A DNA stretch of 64,000 nt, from positions 1 through 64,000 of the forward strand of contig JAJRZD010000025.1 in the NCBI GenBank assembly GCA_024275415.1, read 5' to 3'. How positions within the stretch are numbered: position 1 is the stretch's first letter; every line of letters begins with the position of its first letter. This document shows positions 1-9,661 of this stretch, one piece after another. The position numbers and the translations under genes are program-made. This DNA comes from an archaeon. GTDB lineage: Archaea; Asgardarchaeota; Thorarchaeia; Thorarchaeales; Thorarchaeaceae. Below the pieces are notes generated by a model, which did not search any database, had not been told where the DNA came from, and saw only the letters and a program-made list of their open reading frames with translations.

Positions 1-3000
1 AGAGTAACATATCTGGTGGAATGACGAATCCCCCACCAGGTCCGGTAGGAGTAGTGGGTTCGGGTGTCTGAGTCACAGTTCCGGCTTCAAACGGATCTGA
101 GTCAATCACATCAGTAAGACTGTACGAGTCTGTAACTCGCACCTGTACCGTGTAGTTTTTGATCAAGAATCCGGATGAGTCCCAATCGAAGGTCGTGGTT
201 GTAAGATCCGTTGCGATGAGCTGGTAGGTTTCACCACCGTCACCTGACAACAGAACTTCATAGGTATGAGTGTCTTGAGCGTTCAGGTCTGTGATGGACC
301 ACGAAATGGTCTTGGTCGCACCCTCGCCAGTAACTGATACGTCCACGAAGTGTGGAGCGAAGTAGTTCTGGAAGGTCACGGCTGCAAGGTTCATTTCAAA
401 GCCCATGTTAGTCCCCGTTGTCGCAACAATCTGAACCTGGAAGGTTCCGTTCTTCAGGAGGTCATAGGTGTCGAAGGTAACTTCGTTGCCTGTGGCCTTC
501 TCATAGATACCGACACGGGTATCCACGGTGACTTCGTATTCACCAGAAGCAAGGTCGTAGTCAAAGATACCAATAGCAATCATTCCACTGCGGTCTGCGG
601 TGAACGAGCCTTCTTCTGGATGAGCACCTGTTGCCATCTGATCTCCAAGCAGGTTGTTGCTGTATGACCAAGAAGAGTTGTCAGTGTCAGCCCACCATGC
701 CATGATATCACAGTCACCGTTGGTGAAGTCTACCACGACACTAACCTCATCACCTTCAACGATACCATCGACATACTCCCAAGCGAATTGAGAAGTGTCA
801 ATAGGACCGGTGAATGGATCATAGCTCGAGTCGGGGATGACAAGTGTTCCGCTATTCTGATAGAATACACCAGAGAGGAAGCCAATCTGGACACTTGTTA
901 CATCGAACTCGGGCATGTTCGGTAGGTTGAACGCTGGATAGGATACATTGACGACTGCATGGTCACCCCAGACGGTGTCACCGTCATCCCAAGTGAACAC
1001 ACCAGACCTGTCGTCTGTGGTGTAACTTAGAATCGGATCCTGGTTCGTCAGGGCATCGTAGAGCATCGCTTCCAGAGTGAACTCAACAGGCTGAGCGGTG
1101 GTACCGTTCTGTGCCAGTGGGTGCACTAGGAGGTAGTAGTAACCTGCGCCATCAATCGCAGCGAGTAGGGCTGTGCTTGTGGCTGTTTCAGCAGAGCTGG
1201 TAGCGAGTAGACCGTTCTCTGAATCATAGAGAGCGATGTACAAGTCACTTCCTTCGTCTGCGAACTCAGCACGGATACCGAGGTAAGCCGCAGTATCGTA
1301 TGCGTTGTAAAGCACATAGCTCCTGAAGTCCCAATCGTCTGGGTCTTCTTCCATCGAACCGAACAGCACATTGTCGTATGGGGTCATGTCAGCACCGTAG
1401 TCAGTGAACAAGGTATTGATGTTTCCACCATCCTCAGTTATGTTGTAGACTACTGTGTAGGCGTATGGTGCTATGAATGAACCGAAGTTGATGAATCCAG
1501 TGTAGATACCTGGATCTACAGGGTCTGGAACTGTCAACGTGATGTTGACTGAGGCAACAGCATTACCGTCGTCTGCAAAGGTAATCACTCCAGGGTCAGT
1601 AGCAGTGTAGGTAATGATAGTGACCGTGAAGTCATTTCCTGGAACAGCGGTCGCATTCCACCAGTCAGTGGCAACATCATGAACCGGGTCGTGAATGACG
1701 AGGGTCAAATCACCTGCAAGGGTTTCTGGAGCCCACTGCATGAGATTGATGTTACTGCCATCACTTGCGCTGGTCAGACGATGTAGTTCATCATAATTGG
1801 TAGTTGTCAGGTTGTAGAGGCTAGGCTTGCCATCACCAGACACATCCTCCCAATCATAGAGGAACATCCATGGATAAGCACCTGCAACATCGCCTTCGTC
1901 AAATGACACAACAATCTGTATCATATCTGCACCCATAACTGCTGCATAGTCAGTGCCAAGTGCCTCTGAGATGTTGAAGTAGCCGTACATCTGTTCGTTG
2001 CTAACGGTGTCGTTGTAGGAGAATGTGGTGTCCTGGAAAGTGAACGAGGCAGACATGTTGTAGAAGAAGGCAGTTGTGCCACCCCACGCCCATACCTCAT
2101 TAGGAGTTGTAAACAGATCCGCAGCATTATCATAGATGCCGTAGCTGACAGTCACCGAGTCTCCGGGCATGACCTGACCGAAGAATATCGCTCCATCGTA
2201 GTTCGCATCTGGGAATGCAACAGTGGTACTGTTCACATCACGAGGTACGTATGAACTGGGGAGGACACCCCAATATGCCCATGCGTCACCGATGAGTTGT
2301 GCGAAGTTGTACGAGGAATCTGTTGTTGCTCCCACAATCCCTACATTGTTAGCGGCGAAATCACATGCTGCTGCAGCATCGACTCTACCGAAGCCTTGGA
2401 TTGCGGCATCATAGCCCATGTCCTTAGCTGTTGATTGGATGATAGTCTTGACAACGAATGGGTTGTCACCACTTGCTGAATCGAAGTTGAGTGCGTCCAT
2501 CACGAGTGCTACAACACCAGCGGCAACAGGTGCGGCTTGGCTTGTACCAGCGAAGAGGGTTGTATTCGACTCAGTACCCCAAGTATCACCATAGTAGTCT
2601 GAATACCACGGCATACCTGAATAGCCTGCAAGTCCGGGAGCCAGTACATCAGGCTTTGGATAGCCTGTGAAGCTTGGACCACGGCTGCTGAAGGAAGCAA
2701 TGCCTTCGTATGGCTGAGTTGGGCCGTAGAGATATTCTAACCACATGCTCGCTGTCGAAGCACCGACCGTAAGGACGGCTGTGGCTGCACCGGGTGGACC
2801 GATGGTCATGTACCCAGCACCTTCGTTTCCGGCTGAGAAGACATGTAGAAGACCAGGATAACCATTATCGCTGTCAAGTATTCCTGGAGTTGACAGGATC
2901 TCCCATGTAAATGCGAGATAGTTCATCTGACTAGAGGGTGGAGTAATCCATCCCCATGAGTTTGTCACGAAGTCCGCCATGTGCGCACCTGTGTAGTTGA

Positions 3001-4663
3001 ACTCACCTGAGGTTTCATTGACCATTTCAAAGCCTGCTAGCCACAAGTAGCTGAAGTAGTCTGAAGCACCCGAGAGGGCACGCACAGAGATCATATCAGC
3101 ACCTGGAGCAATACCAGTCATGTTGACATAGCGGTCGTTATCCTCATTGTACCAGTCGTTGGCAACATCCCGTCCTACGACATGAATTGCAGTAGCAGTA
3201 CCGTGGCTACCGTCATCCCAGTAGAGGGAGAAGTCACCGTTCACGCTGAATCCTTGGAATATTGGATCTGAAGTGTTCCAGTCGGTGAAGCCAAAGGCAT
3301 CATATGCCCAACTGAGTGAGCCCAGACTGAAATCGTCGAGACCAACACCATCGTAGTTGTATGCAACGATTGGGTTGCTCATGTCATAGATCTCGCCTTC
3401 AGCGAATTCATCTACGAAGCTCCAGTCGAACTTGTTGTAGATGTAATCAAGATCACCTTCAGAGGTGTGTGACACATTGATGGAGTTCCAGTAGAATGCA
3501 TTTGTCCACATGTAGTTCCATGCGTCAGCATCATCCCAGTTGACCATCATGTGATAACCTTTGTCGGTACCATTGTAAACGAGGGCTGGTGCAAAGATCT
3601 TTGCGTATGGACCACTCTGTTGCTGGAATATCCAGTTGACCTGATAGTGAGTACCAGCAGTCAGATTCCCAGTGTCAGGAAGTGTCCAGTCCTGTTTTGT
3701 TTCCTCAAGCCAAGTGGCATTCATAGCTGCAAAACCATAACCTTCAATCCAGAAGTAGTTGTACAGCCAGATGAAACCGACACGGCTCTGGTATGGAACA
3801 CCAGGACCACCATCACCGTAAAGGTATCGGACACCGCCTCCATTGTTCAGGAGTGGATCCCAACCAGTCACATTCAGCTTGACATCACCATTATCATCAA
3901 TGTAGGTGAGCAGGTTGCCTTTCACGTCAACCCAATCGGTGATATTGTCAATGTAGCTGGCATTAGCATAATACCACATAGGTGTGATGCCTTCACCAGT
4001 GCCGTCGAAGGTACCAGTATTGTATGCATCCTGAAGCGCGGGATGACCGAAGTCAGCTCCGGTGTCGACGTGACCAACGGTAACTCCAGTCCCATCAAAA
4101 GCATGGGCCGCACCATTGTCAGCGCCAACAATGTCATAGATGTAGTCCATATCGACACCCTCACTTGGTATTGAAGGAGCAATGTCAATTTCCTTCACGA
4201 GGTCATCCATGACAGGTGTTCGCCACAGGTCTGCATCAATCAGACCGACGCCCTTGATCTTGGCAAGTTCAGTAACAGCCTCGGGACTACTAATAGTGAC
4301 CTTCAAGGTCTGGAAATAGCCCAAGTTCACAAACATGTCCACGGACACAACATCTCTGATAGCATCCATGTTCACATCTGGAGTGGTGACAACGATAGCG
4401 CTAACGCCATCCTTTGTTGAAACCATCTCATCTGTTACGACTCCAGTCTCAATCCATGAAGCCAAGACAGCGTCAATCTCTGGTGCAAAACCGGGTTGAT
4501 TCACGGTCTGATACCAGTTATTGAGCTTTTCTTGAGTTGCAGGAGCGAGACTGGGTGAGCTTGCCACTTCGGCTTGGGCAACAGGCCCAACTGGTGCCAT
4601 GAACACTGATAGTGTTAGCACAGCAATAAACAGCAGAACTGCCGATTTATTTGATAAGCTCAT
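1..4663 (-). CDS. Large secreted S8 subtilisin-like protease, membrane-anchored (3' end outside window)
   Basis: A reading frame from an ATG at 4663 stays open to the left window edge, about 1,554 residues. It starts with a signal peptide (MSLSNKSAVLLFIAVLTLSV). The subtilase triad is visible: Asp near residue 200 (HVDTGADFGHP), His near 486 (DDGSHGTATA) and Ser near 708 (FAGTSQAAPVAAG). The Asp-His distance of about 285 residues is far longer than in ordinary subtilases and holds an aromatic and Gly-rich insertion. About 800 residues of probable beta-sandwich modules follow. The visible C-terminus is a Thr/Pro/Gly linker (TPEPTTPTGPGGG) followed by a hydrophobic start, so a terminal membrane anchor probably lies just outside the window. 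It should degrade proteins or peptides outside the cell. The family call is firm; the substrate is unknown. Confidence 0.93.
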   Translation of the reverse strand, partial: MSLSNKSAVLLFIAVLTLSVFMAPVGPVAQAEVASSPSLAPATQEKLNNWYQTVNQPGFAPEIDAVLASWIETGVVTDEMVSTKDGVSAIVVTTPDVNMDAIRDVVSVDMFVNLGYFQTLKVTISSPEAVTELAKIKGVGLIDADLWRTPVMDDLVKEIDIAPSIPSEGVDMDYIYDIVGADNGAAHAFDGTGVTVGHVDTGADFGHPALQDAYNTGTFDGTGEGITPMWYYANASYIDNITDWVDVKGNLLTYIDDNGDVKLNVTGWDPLLNNGGGVRYLYGDGGPGVPYQSRVGFIWLYNYFWIEGYGFAAMNATWLEETKQDWTLPDTGNLTAGTHYQVNWIFQQQSGPYAKIFAPALVYNGTDKGYHMMVNWDDADAWNYMWTNAFYWNSINVSHTSEGDLDYIYNKFDWSFVDEFAEGEIYDMSNPIVAYNYDGVGLDDFSLGSLSWAYDAFGFTDWNTSDPIFQGFSVNGDFSLYWDDGSHGTATAIHVVGRDVANDWYNEDNDRYVNMTGIAPGADMISVRALSGASDYFSYLWLAGFEMVNETSGEFNYTGAHMADFVTNSWGWITPPSSQMNYLAFTWEILSTPGILDSDNGYPGLLHVFSAGNEGAGYMTIGPPGAATAVLTVGASTASMWLEYLYGPTQPYEGIASFSSRGPSFTGYPKPDVLAPGLAGYSGMPWYSDYYGDTWGTESNTTLFAGTSQAAPVAAGVVALVMDALNFDSASGDNPFVVKTIIQSTAKDMGYDAAIQGFGRVDAAAACDFAANNVGIVGATTDSSYNFAQLIGDAWAYWGVLPSSYVPRDVNSTTVAFPDANYDGAIFFGQVMPGDSVTVSYGIYDNAADLFTTPNEVWAWGGTTAFFYNMSASFTFQDTTFSYNDTVSNEQMYGYFNISEALGTDYAAVMGADMIQIVVSFDEGDVAGAYPWMFLYDWEDVSGDGKPSLYNLTTTNYDELHRLTSASDGSNINLMQWAPETLAGDLTLVIHDPVHDVATDWWNATAVPGNDFTVTIITYTATDPGVITFADDGNAVASVNITLTVPDPVDPGIYTGFINFGSFIAPYAYTVVYNITEDGGNINTLFTDYGADMTPYDNVLFGSMEEDPDDWDFRSYVLYNAYDTAAYLGIRAEFADEGSDLYIALYDSENGLLATSSAETATSTALLAAIDGAGYYYLLVHPLAQNGTTAQPVEFTLEAMLYDALTNQDPILSYTTDDRSGVFTWDDGDTVWGDHAVVNVSYPAFNLPNMPEFDVTSVQIGFLSGVFYQNSGTLVIPDSSYDPFTGPIDTSQFAWEYVDGIVEGDEVSVVVDFTNGDCDIMAWWADTDNSSWSYSNNLLGDQMATGAHPEEGSFTADRSGMIAIGIFDYDLASGEYEVTVDTRVGIYEKATGNEVTFDTYDLLKNGTFQVQIVATTGTNMGFEMNLAAVTFQNYFAPHFVDVSVTGEGATKTISWSITDLNAQDTHTYEVLLSGDGGETYQLIATDLTTTTFDWDSSGFLIKNYTVQVRVTDSYSLTDVIDSDPFEAGTVTQTPEPTTPTGPGGGFVIPPDMLL

Positions 4664-4755
4664 TTTTCTCTTTCTCCTCACTTTTCAATAGAGAACAGAG
4701 AGATATCAGAACACGAGTCGACTAAGACATGCTCTGACCGCAATAAACCTATACC

Positions 4756-4811
4756 TGCCGAGAACGTTGCCCCGTCGGGCCGGCAAGCATATCTCCTCAT
4801 TCCGCGTTCTC
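4756..4811 (-). promoter_or_regulatory. Nested inverted repeats in the leader of the large subtilase; only notable content of the 383-bp gap 4664-5046
   Basis: The gap holds no convincing gene. GAGAACG (4760-4766) pairs with CGTTCTC (4805-4811), and inside it TTGCC (4767-4771) pairs with GGCAA (4782-4786). GCCC/GGGC (4769-4772 and 4777-4780) offers a competing inner stem. A weak TATA-like CTTAATAG on the minus strand near 4855 would start a transcript around 4830, placing the structure inside the 5' leader about 100-150 nt before the ATG. It could be a regulatory leader fold. The structure is seen; the function is inference. Confidence 0.35.
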
Positions 4812-5046
4812 TACTTCCAATGTGATTACTACTCTGACGTGCAATAGGGACTATTAAGCGTTATGCCACTCCATAGGAGTAATAAGCATTAACAACCACC
4901 GTTTTTAATCTTAATACCAATATGAGGTAGAATGTAGACAAATTAATAGTTCTAATCACTCTTCTTGATAAACTGTGGGTCGATACTTCTTAATAGATAT
5001 GGGTCTATTCAATTAAGGGGTTAACCACCCAATAAGATAATGTCAG

Positions 5047-6168
5047 TCATTGGCGCGCCATCTTCTTTATGCTATCGACAATCTCATGGGCCATCATGAC
5101 AGCCCCGATAAGTTCCACCTTTGGAGTGTCGTCCTTCTCAGCTGGTGAGCCAGCTATCCTACCCATTGACCGACCAAGTCCCTCAATCAGACTTGATAAT
5201 GCCTCCTTTGTGGACGGTTCGAGCCCGCTTGACTCAATCTGCGATATCAGCTGTGCCAAATCAGAAATGACGCTGTCTGAAACCTCTGACGCGGTTTCAG
5301 CTCTTCGTGTATAATCTTCCAGCTGAGCAGTCAACGCATTGATCTTGTCGTTGAGTTCCTTGACCCTTTCTGAATCCACGGCCGGTGTTGTGGACGCTTC
5401 GGCAGTAACCTTCGATGATTCCATCATAAGACGGATCTCATCTATTTCCGATTGCAGACGCCCGATAGTTTCATCCTTCTTGGAGATCGTTTCAAGAAGC
5501 TCCTGTTCACGGGTCGCATCCTCAGAATCGGATTTCAGTTTCGCTTCCATCTCAGTGATGGCTGTTTCCCGCTCACCAACAGCTTCCTTCAATGCGACAA
5601 GCTCGGCTTGTAAAGCATCAAGGTTCTCTTCCTTCTCTTTGAGGAATTCATTTAGTTTCTTGTTCTCGGCCTCAAGTTCCTTCTTTGTCTTAGCCAAGCC
5701 CTCAGATATGTCTGACAACTCCTTGAGCTTATCCCGCAAAAGAACAAAGTCGGGATCCGGTGGCGAAATAACATAATTGGCCATAAATGTAAAGATGACA
5801 ATTGTTCCAATCAGGTAAATCATGAAGTAAGCGATGTTATATGTGAACACCATGTGAGTGACTCTTTGGAGGATGGCCACAAATACATCATAGGATCCAA
5901 AAGAAACATCTGTAGGCATCCAATACATCGAACCGAATCCTGCATACAGTATCATTATGAATGCTCCAGCCGCTCCAAGGAGAGCAATAAAGATGATGAG
6001 ATTCCTACGGAGTTCCTTAGACGGAAGATACCTCTGATAGAGCAGAAGAAGAATCGCACCGAATACTAGTGGCAACGCAAAAGGGATGACTGCAGCAAGA
6101 TTACTCCCAAACTCTGTGGGAAATTCGATTAGTGACACAAGACTGGGATTCATACTGGGATTTACCAA
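5047..6168 (-). CDS. Membrane protein with N-terminal helices and long cytoplasmic coiled coil, unknown function
   Basis: The 373-residue product has three hydrophobic helices in about the first 135 residues (around 25-45, 57-78 and 108-132). A 200-residue Glu/Lys/Leu-rich coiled coil follows, for example KTKKELEAENKKLNEFLKEK, then a short less charged tail. The start is a TTG at 6168, nine nt after a perfect AGGAGG (6178-6183); the next ATG, five codons on, is too far from that site. It may act as a membrane-tethered scaffold or spacer. I recognise no named family. It lies between two genes of the same strand but with gaps over 100 bp on both sides, so it is probably its own unit. Confidence 0.8.
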   Translation of the reverse strand: MVNPSMNPSLVSLIEFPTEFGSNLAAVIPFALPLVFGAILLLLYQRYLPSKELRRNLIIFIALLGAAGAFIMILYAGFGSMYWMPTDVSFGSYDVFVAILQRVTHMVFTYNIAYFMIYLIGTIVIFTFMANYVISPPDPDFVLLRDKLKELSDISEGLAKTKKELEAENKKLNEFLKEKEENLDALQAELVALKEAVGERETAITEMEAKLKSDSEDATREQELLETISKKDETIGRLQSEIDEIRLMMESSKVTAEASTTPAVDSERVKELNDKINALTAQLEDYTRRAETASEVSDSVISDLAQLISQIESSGLEPSTKEALSSLIEGLGRSMGRIAGSPAEKDDTPKVELIGAVMMAHEIVDSIKKMARQ

Positions 6169-6296
6169 GATGGTGTTCCTCCTGAATACGCTTAACGGTA
6201 GAACAGTAAGATTCTTGAAATATATCTCTTCTTACCACTGAGAAAATCAGAAAAAGAGGATGAACGGGGATGGGGCAGCACCCGAAAAGAAAGGTT

Positions 6297-6587
6297 TCAG
6301 CCCTTCCAGAGTTTTGCCTTTTCCGCCTCATGCTCCTCGACTAGGAACTCTAAGACCTTGTATAAACGGCAGACTTCTTCAATACTCAACACGAAGGCAC
6401 CTTTTATGTCGCGGTCTTCGCCAAGTGACAATCGCACTCGACCGTCATTGACCCATCCTTCAGGGGTTTTGCTTGGTCGAGCTAATTGGATTTCAAGCCA
6501 AGTCCTTCTTTTCGCACCAGTTTCTCGGTCATCAAAGAAGTGCTTGATCTGGAGCTTCCGTTCGTATTGTAACGATTCAACACCCAT
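6297..6587 (-). CDS. Small soluble protein, 96 residues, unknown function
   Basis: The ATG at 6587 follows an AAGGAG site with normal spacing. The product starts MGVESLQYERKLQIKHFFDD and has a probable beta-rich N-terminal half (alternating hydrophobic stretches WLEIQLARP and GRVRLSLGED) and an amphipathic C-terminal helix (LYKVLEFLVEEHEAEKAKL). It carries no Cys/His metal motif. The layout of strands followed by one helix is loosely like PC4-type nucleic-acid-binding proteins, but there is no motif to support that. It is divergent from the subtilase gene starting at 6755. Confidence 0.65.
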   Translation of the reverse strand: MGVESLQYERKLQIKHFFDDRETGAKRRTWLEIQLARPSKTPEGWVNDGRVRLSLGEDRDIKGAFVLSIEEVCRLYKVLEFLVEEHEAEKAKLWKG

Positions 6588-6754
6588 ACTGCTTCACTCC
6601 TTGAGAAGTCAATCTCAATAGAATTCTCACACCAAAATCATTTTACTTCATAGCTCGGGCATGACGAGAAATTAGATATTATTGATACATTTACGCCTTC
6701 AAGAAAAACCTTAACTTGTGTCCGAATGAGCAAAGAGCAGAAGGATGGTCACCT

Positions 6755-9661
6755 ATGCCTAGACTAACGACACGAGGATTCAACTATTTCCTGCTTGGTA
6801 CCTTGCTGGCACTTCTGATATTACCCTCTGTGAGTGCTATCATTCCCTTTGCAGAAAGCCAAGGTAAAACAAATACCACTATCATCGCCCCGGATCTTGA
6901 GAGAATGATGAACGGAGCTACAGCGGACGAGATGCTCCCTCTCACACTTGAATTCGAATCGAGCTATTCCCCGTATTTGATGGAGGAGTTGTTGAACAAA
7001 GTGTCAATCAGTGGCATCGAGATACGAAACATCTTCAGATACATACCCTTTGTTTCATTGTACGCAACCCAAGAAGCGATTATGCAACTAGTTAGGATCG
7101 AGGGGGTCGTTTCGGTCAACTATGACAATAAGATTGAAACTTATCCACTGACTGTAGCAAACCCACCCGCATCAGGTAGTATCGATGCTGGCTACGTACC
7201 CCCTACAGAGATACTTGATGCAGAGGGACTATGGGATCAAGGATATAATGGTACAGGAGTGACTGTTGCTGTCATCGATAGCGGGGTGGATGGAAGTCAT
7301 CCTGACTTGAATGGAAAGATCATAGGATTCTATGACTTGGTAAATGATGAAAGTGACCTTAACGCCACGGATGGCATCACTTCATATGATGATAACGGGC
7401 ACGGAACAGCCGTTTCATGGTTAATAACAGGTTCTGGGAAGGGTACAGATTATGCATACTCAGGGATTGCAGTGGGTGCAAAAATCCTAGCAATCAAGAC
7501 ACTTGATGAGGAAGGCGCTGGTGATGATTCAATCATCGCCCAAGGCATCGAATTTGCAATTTCCTCCAATGTCGATGTCATAAGCTTGAGTATAGGTGGT
7601 GAGTGGTTAGATAACCCATTTTATTCAGATGCTTCTGCCAAGGCAGCGAAAATTGCTGTTGCGGCTGGAATCATCGTGGTTGTGGCTGCTGGGAACTCGG
7701 GTCCTGCCACAGGCACAATCACATCACCAGGTATCGTCCAAGAGGTAATAACAGTAGGAGCCTCAATTGGTGCAGTCGATGTCGTGTCATTCAGTAGCAG
7801 GGGTCCGGTATACAGAGAAACTACTGCACCAAGAGGAGCCGTTGCAAAGCCGGACGTACTTGCTCCAGGCTATGGTATCTTAACAGGTATTGCTTCTGGT
7901 GCGTCTCCTTACGACTATTTGCCATACAACACCACACAGTTTGATGCAGATTATACACTCTTCTCCGGAACATCAGCAGCAGCACCACAGATTGCGGCGC
8001 TGGCTGCCCTTCTTCTTGATAAACATCCCGCATTGACTCCTATTGAGGCGAAGACCGCGTTGATGAAGGGAGCCACTGACCTTGATGCAGATTCGCTTGA
8101 GCAAGGATATGGACTTGCTAATGTCACAAGGGCATCTGAGATAATCAGTGACACAGCGGGACTGATGACCCTAATCACACCTCTCAGATATCCAACACTC
8201 CCAGGCACTAGTCAGGTATTGATTGTGGGCGACTCGAGAAGCCCAATGAATGCCACGGTCATCTCAACTGTGAACAGAGGAGTGGCAACGATTGAAACAG
8301 AAGGCAATGCATCCCAGTTCGTCATAACCAGTCAGAGTGTCGACGTGGGTGTCGGATATAGCTATTTCAACATCGGACTGGAGGTTCCACATAATCTCCC
8401 GCTGAGTGCGCTGGGCAAGTATGTGGGAACCTTGGACTTGATAGTTGGGACAGAAATAATTGCATCGATGAAACTCGACCTGCTAATCACAACCTATGGC
8501 GGAAAGATGCTGGTGGACATGGGACATCATTCTAGCACAGATCCGGATGACGTATCATATTACAGATATTTCTCGGAGTACCTACGGGAGCAAGGTATGG
8601 TCATTGGCGAATATCCAGAGAATTGGGAGGAACAAATAGGTTTCTTGAGAGCGTTTGATGCAGCAGCATTATCCTCTACCGAGGTGCTCATGATAATGGA
8701 TACGGAGCAGTCGTATAGCCAGAATGAGATTGACCTGATCCATTCATTTGTTGAGAATGGGGGCATCCTACTGATATTGTCCGAAGGTTTTGATTCCGAT
8801 GCTAATATGCCAGCCTTTGCTTTCGAGTCGTACAACCGGATACTAGAGCCTTATGGGATTCAAGTTGAAGATAATTGGATAGGAGAAAATGGTGGTCAGG
8901 TCTATGGGGCAGATATCGGAGGCGCTGTGGATGAACACCCACTTACCGAAGGTGTACGCAATCTGTATGTGCTGAATGGAGGGACATTCTCAATAGACTC
9001 GACTGTTTCAGGCGCAAAAGGACTTGTGTGGACTGATTCGGCTAAGACTCATGCACTTGTTGCAGTCGGAGAGGCTGGGAAAGGCAAAGTGATCGCAATT
9101 TCAGATGGATCAATGCTTTACGATTCTTCGATATACGATGCTGAACTAAACAATGCTGACAACCTAAAACTCTTGGAGAATGTAGCAAAGGCAATTGTCC
9201 CCAATCTGCCGAGAATCTATGATGTTGCTCTCAATTATGGTGAGGTCGGAGAGGCTGCGAATCTCACGGCTTACATTTTTGACGATAATATAGATACTGT
9301 GAACATATCGCTAACCGGCCCTGATGGTGAAGAAATTGACGCTCCGCTGAATCAGGAATTTGGATATAAATACACAATTGACTTTGTCTTGGAATCTACA
9401 GGATTCTATGATATCACGGTGACTGTGACTGACCTTGATGGATATGTACGAACCTATGCGAAGACTATTCTAATCCCAGTCAAAGCTCTTGATGACGCAG
9501 TCCTAATGGGAGTTGTGTACGGATTGCTAGGAATAGTCGGAATCGCACTAGCGTATGTGGGAATCCTGAAATTCGGAAGAGGGAGAAAGTTGAGGCGTCA
9601 TGTTGACCGTGAATGGTCTCCGCGGTGGGAAACTGATGATTCGCCCCCATCTATTGAATAG
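6755..9661 (+). CDS. Secreted, membrane-anchored S8 subtilase with a site-1-protease-like domain order
   Basis: The 968-residue product begins with a signal peptide (MPRLTTRGFNYFLLGTLLAL) and an I9-like propeptide to about residue 130. The catalytic domain shows Asp175 (AVIDSGVDG), His216 (DNGHGTAV), oxyanion Asn314 (AAGNSGP) and Ser407 (FSGTSAAAP). A beta-sandwich region follows (about 470-580). Next is a Rossmann-like, glutamine-amidotransferase-fold domain (about 585-830) starting MLVDMGHHSS and ending near GKGKVIAISDGSMLYD. The C-terminus has an Ig-like domain, one membrane helix (about 925-950) and a basic tail. This order matches what I recall of eukaryotic MBTPS1/SKI-1. ATG 6755 is chosen over an upstream TTG at 6716 because it puts the signal peptide at the N-terminus. 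Its 3' end overlaps the convergent flavoprotein pseudogene by 11 bp. Confidence 0.93.
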   Translation: MPRLTTRGFNYFLLGTLLALLILPSVSAIIPFAESQGKTNTTIIAPDLERMMNGATADEMLPLTLEFESSYSPYLMEELLNKVSISGIEIRNIFRYIPFVSLYATQEAIMQLVRIEGVVSVNYDNKIETYPLTVANPPASGSIDAGYVPPTEILDAEGLWDQGYNGTGVTVAVIDSGVDGSHPDLNGKIIGFYDLVNDESDLNATDGITSYDDNGHGTAVSWLITGSGKGTDYAYSGIAVGAKILAIKTLDEEGAGDDSIIAQGIEFAISSNVDVISLSIGGEWLDNPFYSDASAKAAKIAVAAGIIVVVAAGNSGPATGTITSPGIVQEVITVGASIGAVDVVSFSSRGPVYRETTAPRGAVAKPDVLAPGYGILTGIASGASPYDYLPYNTTQFDADYTLFSGTSAAAPQIAALAALLLDKHPALTPIEAKTALMKGATDLDADSLEQGYGLANVTRASEIISDTAGLMTLITPLRYPTLPGTSQVLIVGDSRSPMNATVISTVNRGVATIETEGNASQFVITSQSVDVGVGYSYFNIGLEVPHNLPLSALGKYVGTLDLIVGTEIIASMKLDLLITTYGGKMLVDMGHHSSTDPDDVSYYRYFSEYLREQGMVIGEYPENWEEQIGFLRAFDAAALSSTEVLMIMDTEQSYSQNEIDLIHSFVENGGILLILSEGFDSDANMPAFAFESYNRILEPYGIQVEDNWIGENGGQVYGADIGGAVDEHPLTEGVRNLYVLNGGTFSIDSTVSGAKGLVWTDSAKTHALVAVGEAGKGKVIAISDGSMLYDSSIYDAELNNADNLKLLENVAKAIVPNLPRIYDVALNYGEVGEAANLTAYIFDDNIDTVNISLTGPDGEEIDAPLNQEFGYKYTIDFVLESTGFYDITVTVTDLDGYVRTYAKTILIPVKALDDAVLMGVVYGLLGIVGIALAYVGILKFGRGRKLRRHVDREWSPRWETDDSPPSIE

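Noticed and set aside
3551-4174. 207-codon plus-strand frame opposite the large subtilase
   Set aside because: The minus-strand subtilase with signal peptide and catalytic triad explains this DNA; the plus frame has no ribosome site or recognisable domain.
5339-5776. Ser-rich plus-strand frame opposite the coiled-coil protein
   Set aside because: Antisense reading of Glu/Lys-rich helices gives Ser/Phe/Leu runs; no start signal.
6716-6754. TTG start giving 13 extra residues on the 6755 subtilase
   Set aside because: The extension would put a polar, charged stretch before the signal peptide.
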